A stretch of DNA of 12,240 nucleotides from Pseudobdellovibrionaceae bacterium (lineage in GTDB: Bacteria; Bdellovibrionota; Bdellovibrionia; Bdellovibrionales; Bdellovibrionaceae), in contig CANCBY010000057.1 of NCBI GenBank assembly GCA_947374445.1, positions 1-12,240 of the forward strand, given 5' to 3'. Each line of letters begins with the position of its first letter. Position 1 is the stretch's first letter. The translations under genes and the position numbers were made by a program. A model generated the notes under the pieces. It searched no databases, was not told the origin of the DNA, and was given only the letters and a program-made list of their open reading frames with translations. This document shows positions 3,905 to 12,240 of the stretch, in pieces.

Positions 3905-6238
3905 ATGATCAACAAAACTTTCTCCGCTTTATTAATCTGTGCTTTTCTTGGAGCTTGTGCGCACACTGGCACTCAGCAAAGTGAAGTCGTGCACTTCGCC
4001 GAACTTGAAAGACAGCCCTCGGGGGTATCTCAGCCAAACGAGCTTGGTGCTATCTATGACTCTCAAGCACAGGACTTGAGCTTTCGTATTTTTTCTTCAC
4101 GGGCCACTCGTATTGAAATCTATCTCTACAAAAAGGCTTTCGGTGAAAAAGAAGTCAGCCATTTTGCTCTTTCTCCGGATCCCCAAACACATATCTGGTC
4201 GATAAAATTTTCGAAGCAAAAAATTCAAGACTTGGGTCTTTCTCAAAATATTTTTTATGGCTTTCGCATTTGGGGACCGAATTGGCCATATGATACAGCT
4301 TGGACACCGGGGAGTCTCGTCGGATTTAAAAATGATGTTGATTCTGAGGGCAATCGTTTTAATCCGAATAAGCTTTTGCTTGACCCCTATGCTCGGGAAG
4401 TAAGTCACGATCCACTCAACCCTCGAAATTCCGACTTCACATATTTTCAATCGGGCTCAGGACTTCGAAATAGAGATTCAGGTTTATTTGCTCCCAAGGG
4501 AGTTGTTCTTTGGAATGTATTTCCTGATTCGAATTCTAGAATTCCACGAGCTTTAAAAGATGAAATCATTTACGAAGTTCAACTTCGTGGCCTTACCAAA
4601 AGTGACCCGACAATTCCGGAAAGTCTGCGTGGCACATTTAAAGGAGCCGCCTTGAAAGCGCGGTATTTGAAACAATTGGGAATCACGGCTATAGAATTTT
4701 TGCCTGTACAAGAGACTCAGAATGATTTGAACGCGACACAAAAGTCCACAGAAGGCGTCAACTACTGGGGCTACATGACCATGAATTATTTTTCTCCGGA
4801 CAGACATTTCGCTTTTGATCAGAGCCCCGGGGGGCCAACAAAAGAATTTCGTGAAATGACTGAGGCTTTTCATAATGCTGGTATCAAAGTTTACCTTGAT
4901 ATGGTTTACAATCACACCTTTGAGGGTGGACTCGGAAATGATATCACAAAAGCCGATGTTCTCAGCTACCGAGGCATTGACAATGCAACTTATTATTTAC
5001 TGACTGCAGATCATCTTCACTATTGGGAAAATACGGGCACCGGGAATAATCTAAATACAGCTCATCCTGTTGTGCGCGATTTGATTGTGGATTCTTTGAA
5101 GTACTGGAAAAATCAAATGGGGGTTGATGGGTTTCGCTTTGATTTGGCACCAGTCCTTGGAAACTCAATATCTTTGAATGGATTTAACTTTGATGGAGCT
5201 AATCTTAGCAACGCCATCAACCGCATGGTCAAAGAACTTCCTGGACGACCCGCCCCGGGTGGAGAAGGCGTTGATCTCATAGCCGAGCCTTGGACAACAG
5301 GATCATATCATCTTGGTCAATTTCCGTGGGGATGGGCTGAGTGGAATGGTTCTTTTCGAGACACTCTGAGAAAATTTCAAAATAAGGAAGGGTTTGAGAA
5401 TATATCGCCAGGTCAATTGGCGAAAAAATTTGTCGGCTCTAGTGAGATCTTTCAAGCGAGTCGACGCAAGCCCTGGCATTCGATTAATTTTATGGATGTT
5501 CACGATGGTTTTACTTTGGCAGATCTTTATCGATACAATCAGAAAAATAATCTTCGCTCTTGGCCAGACGGACCTTCGGACGGAGGGACAGATAACAACG
5601 ACTCCTGGGATCAGGGCGGAGATCTAATCTTGCAAAGGCAAGCGGCTAGGAATGGGATGGCCTTCCTAATGCTTTCTGCGGGAGTGCCGATGATCCAAGG
5701 TGGCGACGAGTTTTTACGAACTTTAAAAGGAAACAACAATTCATACAACTTAGACACAGCTAAAAATTGGCTTAATTGGGATCTCGTTAAAGAGAATTCA
5801 GAATTTTTTAATTTTACACAAAGATTGATTGCCTTTCGCCGGGCTCATTCCTCACTGCGACCTACTGAGTATTTTAGTGGCCAAGATCACAACGGAAACG
5901 GACTCAAGGATATAACCTGGTATATGGCGAACGGAGCAGAGCCCTCTGCAGATTATTGGAATAACAGTCGCAATCGATTCTTAGCCTATCGAATTGATAC
6001 CACTGAATTCCAAGGTGAGACTGTGCGATCAATCTACGTTGCGATCAATGGTTCAAATTTTGATATCTCAGCTAAGCTACCAACTCCGAATCCTAATAAG
6101 AGTTGGTACCGAGTGAGTGACACGGCCGCGTGGAATGAGAAGAACTCTAATATCAGCCCTGCTGGTAGCGAAAGTCTTCTCACAGAAACGAACTATTTAA
6201 TGCATGGCAGATCAGTACTATTGTTAATTGAAAAATAA
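3905..6238 (+). CDS. Lipoprotein isoamylase/GlgX-like glycogen debranching enzyme (GH13)
   Basis: The enzyme should hydrolyse alpha-1,6 branch links in glycogen- or amylopectin-like glucans. The 777-residue product opens with a lipoprotein signal whose lipobox LGAC gives lipidated Cys18. Ala at the next position lacks an inner-membrane retention signal, so the outer membrane is likely. A CBM48-like N-terminal domain (about 45-165) precedes the GH13 barrel. All four GH13 motifs are intact: DMVYNH (332-337), GFRFD with nucleophile Asp413, AEPW with acid/base Glu461, and DVHD with Asp534. GGDEFLRTLKGNNNSYNLD (599-617) is typical of the isoamylase/GlgX branch. A C-terminal beta domain ends the protein. 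AGGA (3894-3897) is seven bases before the ATG. It is monocistronic and convergent with the next gene. Most GlgX enzymes are cytoplasmic; lipidation points to external or prey-derived glucan as substrate. Confidence 0.9.
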   Translation: MINKTFSALLICAFLGACAHTGTQQSEVVHFAELERQPSGVSQPNELGAIYDSQAQDLSFRIFSSRATRIEIYLYKKAFGEKEVSHFALSPDPQTHIWSIKFSKQKIQDLGLSQNIFYGFRIWGPNWPYDTAWTPGSLVGFKNDVDSEGNRFNPNKLLLDPYAREVSHDPLNPRNSDFTYFQSGSGLRNRDSGLFAPKGVVLWNVFPDSNSRIPRALKDEIIYEVQLRGLTKSDPTIPESLRGTFKGAALKARYLKQLGITAIEFLPVQETQNDLNATQKSTEGVNYWGYMTMNYFSPDRHFAFDQSPGGPTKEFREMTEAFHNAGIKVYLDMVYNHTFEGGLGNDITKADVLSYRGIDNATYYLLTADHLHYWENTGTGNNLNTAHPVVRDLIVDSLKYWKNQMGVDGFRFDLAPVLGNSISLNGFNFDGANLSNAINRMVKELPGRPAPGGEGVDLIAEPWTTGSYHLGQFPWGWAEWNGSFRDTLRKFQNKEGFENISPGQLAKKFVGSSEIFQASRRKPWHSINFMDVHDGFTLADLYRYNQKNNLRSWPDGPSDGGTDNNDSWDQGGDLILQRQAARNGMAFLMLSAGVPMIQGGDEFLRTLKGNNNSYNLDTAKNWLNWDLVKENSEFFNFTQRLIAFRRAHSSLRPTEYFSGQDHNGNGLKDITWYMANGAEPSADYWNNSRNRFLAYRIDTTEFQGETVRSIYVAINGSNFDISAKLPTPNPNKSWYRVSDTAAWNEKNSNISPAGSESLLTETNYLMHGRSVLLLIEK

Positions 6239-6305
6239 GGTTTAATCTAACGGCTAAGGTAGTACAAAACCATCGATTATTGGATTTTTGGCATATTAGA
6301 TTTGA

Positions 6306-7280
6306 TCAAAACTGCCCTACGAGCCCCATACTTCCGTAGAAGTGAGTGGCGATGACGACATTGTCGTCATTTTTCATACCCTGCATGATCGGAGCCCCTA
6401 GCTCTGTACTCAGGTTAAGATTCGGAGTAAATACATACTCATACTTAAGCGCTGTACTTATACTCCAATCCATTTGCTGCCCATAATAAAATTTTGCGCT
6501 CACTCGATTGATCGTTGGATCTGCGCCCTCAATACCCTCTTTCAAACGGTAGTTGGCAGTAAGCCGCGGAGTGAATCCGTGTTTCAGGGGTGCATCCGCC
6601 CAAATATTGGCCGAGGTCCAATTGCCAAGACGATAGCCGTTTTTGTTTTGACCATTGCGCTCGACCTCAGAGAGGCGCGCGCCCAAAACGACTGAGCGCT
6701 GAATATAGAGCGACGTCAGACCAAGAACTCCATCAAAGGTGCCCGATCCTAATTGCAGAAAATATTTGTAATGTGCATTGGGTACAAACGCATTGGCCTC
6801 GTCAATCGATCCCGTTGGGAGAAGCACTCCAGCGTCAGCAAAAAAGCGAAAGCCCTCCTCCACAATCAAGGGGTGAGAAACACCGATATACGAATCGGCA
6901 AGCCCCTCTGTTGTTTCATGATAGACGCGTGAGCCCGCTTGCAAATCGTAGGCATTCGAAATGTACTGAACTTTTGCCAAGACCTTCCAGTCTGGGGCCA
7001 GAGCTTTTTCAAGAGAAAAACTATTGATACTAACATTGCTTGCACCAAACCCGTATGTTCGATTGTCAGCAGCCTGAGTACCAACCATATCATAGTAAAC
7101 GGAGCTGACAGAAGTCTTCCAAGTGTTGGCTGCTGAGGGTAATGGTAAAGAGCCGGTGCTCGTTTGCTTCATCGGAACGGCTTCAGTGCTTTCTACAGCT
7201 AAAGATTTTAAGGGAGCCGTCACAGCGACTGCCACAACCAGCGCGACAAGTGCATTTACCACATTTATTTTATTACTCAT
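6306..7280 (-). CDS. Putative outer-membrane beta-barrel protein
   Basis: No specific family is recognised with confidence. The 324-residue product has a long Sec signal peptide (basic start, hydrophobic core about 8-24, LKSLA cleavage site near 28) and then a polar linker to about residue 50. The rest consists of alternating-residue beta strands with aromatic girdles, such as WKVLAKVQYISNAYDL and YFLQLGSGTFDGVLGL, and it ends in a C-terminal Phe (GLVGQF), the classic outer-membrane assembly signal. The overall look is like the transporter-like barrels often annotated as phenol-degradation MetA-pathway proteins, but that name says little about role. The start is well supported by AAGGGGG (7290-7284). 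The gene is convergent with the debranching enzyme; only 67 bases separate their stops and no good terminator is visible there. A promoter candidate lies at 7364-7393. Confidence 0.75.
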   Translation of the reverse strand: MSNKINVVNALVALVVAVAVTAPLKSLAVESTEAVPMKQTSTGSLPLPSAANTWKTSVSSVYYDMVGTQAADNRTYGFGASNVSINSFSLEKALAPDWKVLAKVQYISNAYDLQAGSRVYHETTEGLADSYIGVSHPLIVEEGFRFFADAGVLLPTGSIDEANAFVPNAHYKYFLQLGSGTFDGVLGLTSLYIQRSVVLGARLSEVERNGQNKNGYRLGNWTSANIWADAPLKHGFTPRLTANYRLKEGIEGADPTINRVSAKFYYGQQMDWSISTALKYEYVFTPNLNLSTELGAPIMQGMKNDDNVVIATHFYGSMGLVGQF

Positions 7281-7363
7281 GTGCCCCCTTTTGAGCGGAC
7301 GAATTACGCCCTACTGCAACCAATGGCATAAGCAAAAAGCATTGTCACGCTCAGCACACAGCA

Positions 7364-7393
7364 ATGTTAATTCCGATGGCATACGCACGTCAA
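7364..7393 (-). promoter_or_regulatory. Candidate promoter of the beta-barrel gene
   Basis: On the minus strand TTGACG (7393-7388) and TAACAT (7369-7364) are separated by 18 bases, a fair sigma-70-like pair with an excellent -35 and a four-of-six -10. It would give a leader of about 75 bases before the ATG at 7280. The call is based on pattern only. Confidence 0.4.
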
Positions 7394-7498
7394 ACAGAGG
7401 CATCTAGCCAAGGTGCTCAGTAATCCATATTGATTTAACTTGAACCAACAAAAAAAGTTCAAAGCCGCAGTTTTGGCAAAAATCTATCGACCTTGTGA

Positions 7499-7525
7499 TT
7501 AAAAAAATTGATGCTTTTGAAAAGC
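7499..7525 (-). terminator. Weak candidate terminator of the Ig-domain lipoprotein gene
   Basis: Past the stop at 7539 the minus strand has GCTTTTCAAAAGC (7525-7513), a 5-bp stem with a three-base loop, then CATCAA and a run of seven Ts (7507-7501). The stem is short and A+T-rich and is separated from the T run by a few bases, so termination there would be modest. Confidence 0.35.
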
Positions 7526-7538
7526 TCTCAACGCTGAA

Positions 7539-10187
7539 TTAATTCCCGACAGTCTCGCCTGGCATTGCAAACCAAAATTCAGAAGTCACAAAGCTCGAGT
7601 TGGCTGCGTCTTTTGTATAGTAGTTTTCAACACCGGCGTTGACTGAGGTTAAATACAAATCTGTATACTTTGATCCTGTGTTGGTATTTATTTTTGCCAC
7701 TGTGGCAGCGAACAGTGATTGAGTCAGAGTTTTGCCAGTGCCATTGTCAATAACTGCAGTGCCATAGTCATCATACATACCAACAACGCCATTAACAGTT
7801 GTTGGTACGCTCAGCCAATTGATAATTCCACCGACGTCACTTTTAACTGAACCCATGCCCCACACCATACCGGCACTGACTTGGATCCACAATTTTTGCG
7901 CCGTGCTTTGGATTGAAGCGCAGGACTGATTCGCAATCGGAATCACCGCCGCCTGCCCGACATCCTTACCCCAATTTGCAGACCCAGCTGAAGCACCCGT
8001 GTAAGGATCCCAAGAGTTCACCGATATCAGGTAGCACACACCACCGATTGTTTTGAAAGCAGGGGGAGTATTGGGATTCGGAAAATTGTACTGGATCAAA
8101 TAACCATTCACATAGTCATTCATATAAGCTTGATAAAACTGAAGATCAAACAAGACTGGGGCGGTGCCTGCCGTTGGATTGGCAGTGCCATGAAAGTAAA
8201 TATCAGCCATCACATCCCACGATGAGTATGAAGTTGTAGTTGTATTTAAAGTTCCACTACCAAGACCTGGTGCCGTGAAAGTCCACTTCATACAAGCACT
8301 GTTTGCTGCAGAACCAGCAGTGCAAGCGCTAGCCGCATTATACTTGCTGTTAAGAGTACTGACAGAAACTCCCATTCCAGATTTTGTGGTCCAAAGATCG
8401 TAGTTGGTAGGCGATAAGGCCGCCATTGCAGATGCGTTCATCGACCAACCGCGAGTGACTTCTGGCACGCCCAGGGCTGGCGCCCCTTGAAAAGTTCCCG
8501 TCACAAAACTGGTGCCCCAGCAAGACGAGCCGCCGTTAGCCCAAACGGAGTACGTACTTTTAATTCCTGCAGGCATATATCCGGGCGAATCGTAATTCGA
8601 CTGAACTATAAAATTTCCATATTGCTGAAAGTTAAATGCATTGGTCGGACCTGAATTACCAAGCCCCAAATTGGTAGAAGTAATCTGCGCCACCAAAGTT
8701 GAGGAGCTTCCGTAGTCGCAACCAGAGCTGCCACTTGCGCTTGTCACAGTCAAAATGGCCGCGGCACTTGCTACTGTTCCGAAAGTATTTGAAACAGACA
8801 CACTGTAACTACCACCTGACTGTGCAACCGTCGCACCTGAGACAGTATAAGTTGCAATTGTGGCACCAGAAATATTTGAGCCGTTAAGTGCCCACTGATA
8901 AGAAAGCGTTCCCGTCCCTATCGCCGCAACAGAAAAGCTCACGCTGCCGCCAGTAACAATACTCTGAGAAACAGGTTGAGTTGTGATTGCAGGAGCTGAG
9001 CCGGCCGCATTCACGGTGAGCTTTGCAGCGCTGCTTGTGACAGACGCCACTGAATTTGTCACAGTCACCGTATAGCTACCACCGGATTGTGCGACCGTTG
9101 CGCTTGACACGGTATAACTCGCGCTGGTTGCGCCTGAGATATTGCTACCTCCCAATTTCCATTGATAGGTGAAAGGTGCCGTGCCCGCTGCGGTCACGCT
9201 GAAAGTCACATTTGCTCCTGCAGTCACAGTCTGCGAAGCTGGCTGAGTTGTAATTGATGGAGCTACATTGACCACAAGGTTCGCAGCACTGCTCGCAATC
9301 GAGCCTGCAGTGTTTGAAACCACGACTGAATAAGCACCAGCCTGCGCTGCTGTGACGCCAGCGATTGAATAACTAGAACTTGTCGCACCTGAAATACTCA
9401 CCCCATTGAAGGCCCACTGATAGGAGATAGGGGCGGTGCCTGAAGCCACCACACTAAATGTAATATTGGCACCAGACAACACACTTTGCGAGCGGGGTTG
9501 TGTTGTGATCGCAGGTGCTATCGCGGACTGTGCCGGGTTTACTGTCAGTGAAGCGCCTGAACTTGTGACAGAGCCTGCGACGTTCGTAATAGTGACAGAA
9601 TATGTTGCTGCATCCGCAGCTTGTAAATTCGTTAAATTCAATGAGGAGTTCGTAGCATTGGCGATAGCGGCACCATTTTTAATCCATTGATAAAAAAGTG
9701 GGCTTGTGCCAGTAGCAGCAACCGTAAACGCCGCACTACCGCCTACTGTTGCTGAAGTGCTTTGTGGCTGCTGAGCTATACCAGGAGCCGTGTTCACGGA
9801 CAAGCTCACTTGATTGCTCGAAATATTTCCAACAGAGTTTTTTACCATCACGTAGTAGGATGCTGCATCAGCAGATGAAACACTTGAAAAAACTAAAACT
9901 GATTTTGTAGCACCAGCAATCAGCACATCGTTTTTGTACCACTGAAAGACAAGATCAGATCCAGTTGCCACAACCAAAAAGGTAGCGGCCATACCTTGAT
10001 TGACCGACATCGATGCTGGCTGTTGAGTGATGCTTGGCGAAGTGATGATCACAGTGCTCGCCTGCGAATTACTTCCATCAATTTGAGACACTTGCTTAAA
10101 TCCACCGCTGCCACCGCAGTTTTGAAATAAAAGAATATTCGCAAACAGTGCAGAAAACGTGACTAGTTGTTTGGCAAAACGTTTCAC
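7539..10187 (-). CDS. Large lipoprotein with five Ig-like domains and an unassigned C-terminal domain
   Basis: The 882-residue product is a predicted surface or periplasm-facing lipoprotein. The signal ends LLFQNC, giving lipidated Cys24, then a Gly/Ser linker. Five Ig-like repeats of about 83 residues follow (about 51-132, 134-216, 225-307, 310-393, 399-482), each with the pattern ITxQPxS, YQW, ISGATxxSY, AGxYSVxVSN and a closing LTVN strand. None has the usual Ig cysteine pair. The last 390 residues (from Cys490) are a Ser/Thr/Asn- and aromatic-rich beta-type domain with several cysteines that I cannot assign; fragments such as SSWDVMADIYF faintly recall jelly-roll glycoside hydrolases. Start is GTG at 10187, supported by AAGGGGAA just upstream and by the signal peptide. 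Repeats of this kind usually space a binding or catalytic domain away from the cell. Adhesion or polymer binding is plausible but unproven. Confidence 0.8.
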   Translation of the reverse strand: MKRFAKQLVTFSALFANILLFQNCGGSGGFKQVSQIDGSNSQASTVIITSPSITQQPASMSVNQGMAATFLVVATGSDLVFQWYKNDVLIAGATKSVLVFSSVSSADAASYYVMVKNSVGNISSNQVSLSVNTAPGIAQQPQSTSATVGGSAAFTVAATGTSPLFYQWIKNGAAIANATNSSLNLTNLQAADAATYSVTITNVAGSVTSSGASLTVNPAQSAIAPAITTQPRSQSVLSGANITFSVVASGTAPISYQWAFNGVSISGATSSSYSIAGVTAAQAGAYSVVVSNTAGSIASSAANLVVNVAPSITTQPASQTVTAGANVTFSVTAAGTAPFTYQWKLGGSNISGATSASYTVSSATVAQSGGSYTVTVTNSVASVTSSAAKLTVNAAGSAPAITTQPVSQSIVTGGSVSFSVAAIGTGTLSYQWALNGSNISGATIATYTVSGATVAQSGGSYSVSVSNTFGTVASAAAILTVTSASGSSGCDYGSSSTLVAQITSTNLGLGNSGPTNAFNFQQYGNFIVQSNYDSPGYMPAGIKSTYSVWANGGSSCWGTSFVTGTFQGAPALGVPEVTRGWSMNASAMAALSPTNYDLWTTKSGMGVSVSTLNSKYNAASACTAGSAANSACMKWTFTAPGLGSGTLNTTTTSYSSWDVMADIYFHGTANPTAGTAPVLFDLQFYQAYMNDYVNGYLIQYNFPNPNTPPAFKTIGGVCYLISVNSWDPYTGASAGSANWGKDVGQAAVIPIANQSCASIQSTAQKLWIQVSAGMVWGMGSVKSDVGGIINWLSVPTTVNGVVGMYDDYGTAVIDNGTGKTLTQSLFAATVAKINTNTGSKYTDLYLTSVNAGVENYYTKDAANSSFVTSEFWFAMPGETVGN
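8742..10037 (-). repeat. Five tandem Ig-like domain repeats within the lipoprotein gene
   Basis: Five units of about 250 bases encode the Ig-like domains. Units 4 and 5 (about 9260-9009 and 8993-8742) are the most alike, sharing the protein string ATVAQSGGSY and neighbouring residues, which suggests a recent duplication. Units 1 and 2 are more diverged. Such arrays can gain or lose units by recombination. Confidence 0.8.
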
Positions 10188-10338
10188 AAATTCCCCTTGG
10201 AATCGATTTGAAATCTCCTGATAACCCCACAGAATAGATAGGCAATAAGCGTGCTGAGCATTTGGACACTATAGATCGCGTCAATTCGAAGTGGCCGCCC
10301 AAGGGTTTGTCGTCGCCTTAAACTCATTCGATTTATGC

Positions 10339-10371
10339 GTGTCTTAATTGTGTCTTACTTGTGTCATACTG
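10339..10371. repeat. Three tandem 11-bp repeats upstream of the lipoprotein gene
   Basis: GTGTCTTAATT, GTGTCTTACTT and GTGTCATACTG follow one another without gaps. The 11-base period is close to one helical turn, so a protein could bind all three on one face. The block lies about 150 bases upstream of the lipoprotein GTG and just past the end of the 10397-10762 gene. A regulatory role for the lipoprotein gene is possible. Confidence 0.55.
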
Positions 10372-10396
10372 AAACGATCTTTTTTGAGACGAAATC

Positions 10397-10762
10397 TCAT
10401 TTATTCACCGGATGAACTCTGAGTTCTGGGCGAGTTTGAATCAATTCAAAAAAAGAAAAATCAAGCGGCAAATTCGCACCTAACCACAAAATTCCTTCTG
10501 TATGATCCTTTAAATCATCGCCGGTATCATGATGAATCAGTGCAGACAAATCTCCGCGATGGGATTGCACCCAACCTAAAACCTCAGCATACGAAAGCTC
10601 GTTAAAGTGCAGCTCAATCATGCCCAAGGGATGAGGGCCGATCGCTTTTTCATGGAACTTACTAAACTGAAAAAGACCGGACATCTGAGCCTGTTCAAAT
10701 ACTATGAAAGCAGGCTCGAGATCTTTTGACTTAAAGTAAATATGAGAGTGGTAGTGATTCAT
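10397..10762 (-). CDS. DOPA 4,5-dioxygenase family protein
   Basis: The 121-residue product matches the small DOPA 4,5-dioxygenase-like family, non-haem-iron proteins known from fungal and bacterial aromatic ring cleavage. Visible family features are the N-terminal HSHIYF (5-10), GPHPLGM (42-48), the ELHF strand (50-53), the block LSALIHHDTGDDLKDHT (72-88), and WLG followed by LPLD (93-101). The histidines at 5, 7, 44, 52, 77, 78 and 87 provide likely metal ligands. There is no signal peptide, so a cytoplasmic location is expected. The bacterial substrate is generally unknown, and nothing nearby points to an aromatic pathway. The ATG at 10762 gives the expected N terminus, but I see only a weak ribosome binding site. 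It stands alone, 96 bases from the peptidase gene upstream and 209 from the lipoprotein gene downstream. Confidence 0.87.
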   Translation of the reverse strand: MNHYHSHIYFKSKDLEPAFIVFEQAQMSGLFQFSKFHEKAIGPHPLGMIELHFNELSYAEVLGWVQSHRGDLSALIHHDTGDDLKDHTEGILWLGANLPLDFSFFELIQTRPELRVHPVNK

Positions 10763-10857
10763 ATAGCTACTCTAATGCTAAAATGGCTCTTTGTAAAATA
10801 GGACAGCCATAGGCCGAACATAAGCAAAAACTATATCTCACATTTAACACGAATCTT

Positions 10858-12240
10858 TTACTTGTTCACTTTCTTCAGGTCCATCAGGTATTTATCTGTA
10901 TAGAGATCTTCTTTATCCTGAAATGTGATGCAGCTAACAAAGGCACGAAAGAAGCTCATGTCCATGCGATAGTAACCGAGCTTGCCATATTTTGCGCTCC
11001 AGCTATTTTGCATTTTGAGAGCCACAATTTCGCCCTTGGCATCAAGCTCATAGCCTACGATCTGTGTGGCGTGGCCCTCCCACCCAGCCCGCACAAAGCT
11101 GCGTGAGGCTCGGTCAATATACGATTTCAAAGGATTGCTCGTAAAACCTTCAATTGTCATCGCTCCCGTCTTTGAGTCGACAAAATAACTTTGGTGATCG
11201 TAGGCAATATAAGTTGCAAGACCCACATCCACTCTCGCTTTGAGAGTTTTTAAAATCTCAGGCAATGAAGTATTGAGATAATAATGGTCCATCTCTTGAC
11301 CGGCCCACGAAGTGCGTATTTGGCGCTCGCCCGAGGTCATCAAAGTAACTGTTTTCTTGTTTAAGTCAGGAATCACTTTCAGCGCCAAATCTTTTTGTGG
11401 CTGAAGGTCTATTGAATCGAGTGGATTCTTCTCTTGGCCAAAAAAGATCGCATTGAACTCACGATGAACATCATCCCCGATATCTTGATTGAGCCTAAAG
11501 ATAAGATTCTTTTTTTCGTTTTCAGAAAGGTTCGCGGTCTGAACTTTTCCCTTAGAAAAATCAACTAAGAACTGAACTTGCTTTTTGTCGAAATGAGTTT
11601 TTTGTGCCAGCAATTGTTTTTGCTTTTTCAACACAAATTCTTTTAGCAAACTGTCGGTCTTGGTGTCATTGACCAACGAAGTAAAGTAGTCAGCAAAGGT
11701 TTTTTTAGCGGGAATTTTTGGTTCAAGTATTTTCAAAAGCAATATTTTTTCAATATGCGCCGTCGCTACAACTGACTTGAGTTGCCCCATTTCGATAAAA
11801 TCATTTACCGATAAGTTGACAGTGGGCTTACCGCCCCACTGCGCCCATTGGTCTTCGGTCATGAGCCCTCGCTCGCGAGCAAGATCTACCACATGTTCAA
11901 AGGTTCCACCCTCAGGAATACTCAGAGCCGCTTTGGCATTGGTGGCTGTCTCCACGGCGGAATCAAGCCAGTGATAGTAAGCAAGATATGAGATCGACAG
12001 ATGTGGGTCTTCTCCATTGTTTCGCATTTTGAAGTCATGCGCCGCCTGCTCCGTCCATGAATACAGAAAGCAAAAGCCCCTTTGCCCCTGATCCATGATG
12101 GGGATTTGATTCGGAGCCTCTACGATCTTATTGGTATTTTTATCCGTCAGATACCTTTCGGCATACCCAGTATCAAGACCTCGACTGAGCTCTGGCTTAA
12201 TCAAAACCGCCTGGCAGCGAACCGCAGCGGTCTCTGCAAA
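10858..12240 (-). CDS. Secreted papain-fold cysteine peptidase (bleomycin hydrolase/PepC-like), 5' end missing
   Basis: This is a C1-family cysteine peptidase. Counting from the TTG codon at 12204, DQGQRGFCFLYS (38-49) holds the oxyanion Gln and nucleophile Cys45. GHATQIVGYE (377-386) holds His378, and QNSWSAKYG (399-407) holds Asn400, completing the triad. Spacing and motif wording resemble the aminopeptidase C/bleomycin hydrolase branch. A Lys-rich helical insertion fills about residues 130-270. The frame stays open past 12204 to the window edge and reads FAETAAVRCQAV, which looks like the end of a signal peptide (FA|ET). The true start therefore lies beyond 12240, and the enzyme is probably exported rather than cytoplasmic like its best-known relatives. 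It could degrade prey or environmental peptides. The short gap to the dioxygenase-like gene has no clear terminator. Confidence 0.85.
   Translation of the reverse strand, partial: FAETAAVRCQAVLIKPELSRGLDTGYAERYLTDKNTNKIVEAPNQIPIMDQGQRGFCFLYSWTEQAAHDFKMRNNGEDPHLSISYLAYYHWLDSAVETATNAKAALSIPEGGTFEHVVDLARERGLMTEDQWAQWGGKPTVNLSVNDFIEMGQLKSVVATAHIEKILLLKILEPKIPAKKTFADYFTSLVNDTKTDSLLKEFVLKKQKQLLAQKTHFDKKQVQFLVDFSKGKVQTANLSENEKKNLIFRLNQDIGDDVHREFNAIFFGQEKNPLDSIDLQPQKDLALKVIPDLNKKTVTLMTSGERQIRTSWAGQEMDHYYLNTSLPEILKTLKARVDVGLATYIAYDHQSYFVDSKTGAMTIEGFTSNPLKSYIDRASRSFVRAGWEGHATQIVGYELDAKGEIVALKMQNSWSAKYGKLGYYRMDMSFFRAFVSCITFQDKEDLYTDKYLMDLKKVNK

Noticed and set aside
6590..7027. 145-codon plus-strand frame opposite the beta-barrel gene
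   Set aside because: The product is Arg/Pro/His-rich with no domain, and the opposite frame has a signal peptide and a barrel pattern.
9436..9690. 84-codon plus-strand frame inside the Ig-repeat gene
   Set aside because: It lies opposite a clearly coding repetitive gene, has the composition of a shadow frame, and shows no start signals.
10262..10286. TTGACG and TATAGT on the minus strand as the lipoprotein promoter
   Set aside because: They are only about five bases apart, which is not a workable -35/-10 spacing.
12202..12204. TTG at 12204 as the true start of the cysteine peptidase
   Set aside because: The frame remains open to the window edge and the residues before it resemble the end of a signal peptide, so the gene is more likely cut by the edge.
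1..12240. CRISPR array, tRNA, rRNA or insertion-sequence ends
   Set aside because: I saw no regularly spaced short repeats with unique spacers, no tRNA-like cloverleaf, no rRNA sequence, and no transposase with terminal inverted repeats.

Overview
The window looks like a piece of chromosome from a Bdellovibrio-like bacterium (Bdellovibrionota). This is inferred from a moderate-to-low GC content, several exported proteins, and a lipoprotein whose signal ends in LLFQNCGG, a style common in that group. No rRNA, tRNA or universally conserved marker is present, so the assignment is tentative.

Positions 1-3763 look like an accessory region. Two unrelated single-gene units, a small secreted protein (343-753) and a VOC-fold protein (1133-1477), are interleaved with two families of diverged repeats. 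Repeat A (75-246 and 911-1083) precedes each gene. Repeat B (771-850 and 1481-1560), which carries a conserved hairpin, follows each gene. The array ends against the 3' side of a serine recombinase gene (1698-2510, minus strand). Upstream of the recombinase on the same strand are a strong intrinsic terminator, a 55-residue membrane peptide gene with a strong ribosome binding site, and a promoter-proximal operator-like repeat. Divergent from these is a higBA toxin-antitoxin operon with its own palindromic operator.

Positions 3764-12240 look more like stable chromosome and encode mostly exported products. They comprise a lipidated isoamylase/GlgX-type debranching enzyme (plus strand) and, all on the minus strand, an outer-membrane beta-barrel protein, an 882-residue lipoprotein with five Ig-like domains, a DOPA 4,5-dioxygenase-like protein, and a papain-fold (bleomycin hydrolase/PepC-like) peptidase that runs off the right edge. 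Apart from higBA these genes are separated by gaps and do not form clear operons. The shared theme is envelope or extracellular polymer degradation and surface contact, which would suit a predatory or saprophytic life.

The most unusual element is the gene + B + A repeat architecture beside the serine recombinase. It resembles a gene-cassette array but lacks recognisable integron attC core sites and any tyrosine integrase in view.
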